Part shown: positions 63,237 to 64,000 of the stretch, piece after piece
Layout of the letters: each line of letters begins with the position of its first letter
Position numbering within the stretch: position 1 is the stretch's first letter
Assembly: GCA_964023205.1 (NCBI GenBank)
Contig: OZ026843.1
Coordinates: 4,015,029-4,079,028, forward strand
DNA length: 64,000 bases
Source of the DNA: Lutraria lutraria
Lineage: Eukaryota > Mollusca > Bivalvia > Venerida > Mactridae
Direction of reading: 5' to 3'
Notes under the pieces: generated by a model
What the model was told of the DNA's origin: nothing
Seen by the model: only the letters and a program-made list of their open reading frames with translations
The model's database searches: none
Made by a program: the position numbers and the translations under genes

Positions 63237-64000
63237 CGTTTTCTTTTTTTATCTTTTTCTTTCCTTCTATCCGTTTTTCTTTTTCCAGTTCATGTTGATC
63301 AATTCGTTTTGTTCTAAAATGATGTTGTTAAGCCGTACTTAACACCTAAATATTGCAAATAAAACTAAAATGATATAATTCTCTTCATCTTATTTTTTGT
63401 TCTTAAGAATTCACAGGATAGGACTTCATGTGTCACAGAACGAGTCTGATATGTAACCAAACATATATTTATTTTATTCTTTTATTTTAGTAAACTCAAT
63501 GTATATACATTGATACATGCCTTAGATATGATTGTGGTGTTTACAGTAAGTGAAGTGTCATTTTAACAATTAATCAAAACTGATAATACTATTTGACCAA
63601 CCAGTTTCATCAAGATTATTAATTACTAACTCCCTAATTTTATCATTAGATAAACATATTTATCTTAATAATTATAGAACAAGTTTCTGTTGTTTTATAA
63701 CATTTTACAAATACATGGTAAGTGAACAGAGAGAAGTCACGACAAAGAGGAAGAACGTTGTTGAAAGAATTTATAAATACGCGTTTCTCTTTTTGTATAC
63801 AGTATGCAGGTGAGAAAAGGTTTGGGTGCCAAGTAAAAAAACAACACACAAACAACATAAGGAGGGATATACGAGTACTAAAAGCGGAGGACTAAACGTT
63901 TTGTTGACCAAACCTCATTATTTATTTTGTACATCATAATAAAAAGCCATTTAATGTCGTATTGTGTTTTTGCACGTCATTCATGTGCTACATTCATCAA
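63237..64000. other. no gene recognised
   Basis: A pyrimidine-rich edge of the minisatellite passes into plain AT-rich sequence. There is no exon-like ORF or clear repeat. Confidence 0.5.

Noticed and set aside
62150..63342. Repeated 63-66-codon ORFs (FVRFLLCIFDCLF-type)
   Set aside because: Translation of the 32-bp minisatellite; no start context and no non-repeat sequence.

Overview
The window is animal nuclear DNA: AT-rich, with spliced genes in long introns, LINEs, tRNA-derived SINEs, MITE-like repeats and two large minisatellites. The repeat types, including a SINE with a GTGAGGAAGC-like block and an element ending AGGGCC..GGCCCT, suggest a bivalve mollusc. That is an inference from recalled repeat types, not a database result.

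Left part (1-22.7 kb). A minus-strand gene, BZW1/BZW2-like (eIF5-mimic, W2 domain), is complete in 13 coding exons (21663 down to 8993; 417 aa). It has a probable 5' UTR exon at about 22.1-22.28 kb and a long 3' UTR to about 6.26 kb. Bases 1-6250 look like the 3' UTR of a convergent plus-strand gene that lies mostly outside the window. Its AATAAA and that of the BZW gene face each other 8 bp apart. BZW introns hold a SINE, a 1.28-kb hAT-like element and a candidate unspliced-to-spliced lncRNA with its own CpG-containing promoter. Head-to-head with BZW is a YY1-motif promoter with a tiny candidate first coding exon (22706-22720).

Middle (24-39 kb). A 5'-truncated CR1-like LINE fragment is followed by a 37-bp minisatellite (about 200 copies). 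This array is split by a nearly intact 5.5-kb L1/Tx1-like LINE on the minus strand, flanked by a 13-14 bp target-site duplication made of minisatellite sequence. The array shows higher-order duplications of about 0.8 and 1.9 kb. Directly after it is an unidentified membrane-protein-like exon (39618-39902).

Right part (40-64 kb). A complete six-exon plus-strand gene (47024-54704; 332 aa) encodes a membrane di-iron sterol desaturase/fatty acid hydroxylase. Introns 1 and 5 carry SINEs and a mollusc-type repeat.

The most interesting region follows at 55.19-59.26 kb: twelve copies of a roughly 70-nt imperfect hairpin. The divergent copies keep the stem although their flanks do not align, and three copies carry paired (compensatory) base changes. 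This fits a lineage-specific structured-RNA or microRNA-like cluster. The window ends with a SINE and a 32-bp minisatellite with a 512-bp higher-order period.
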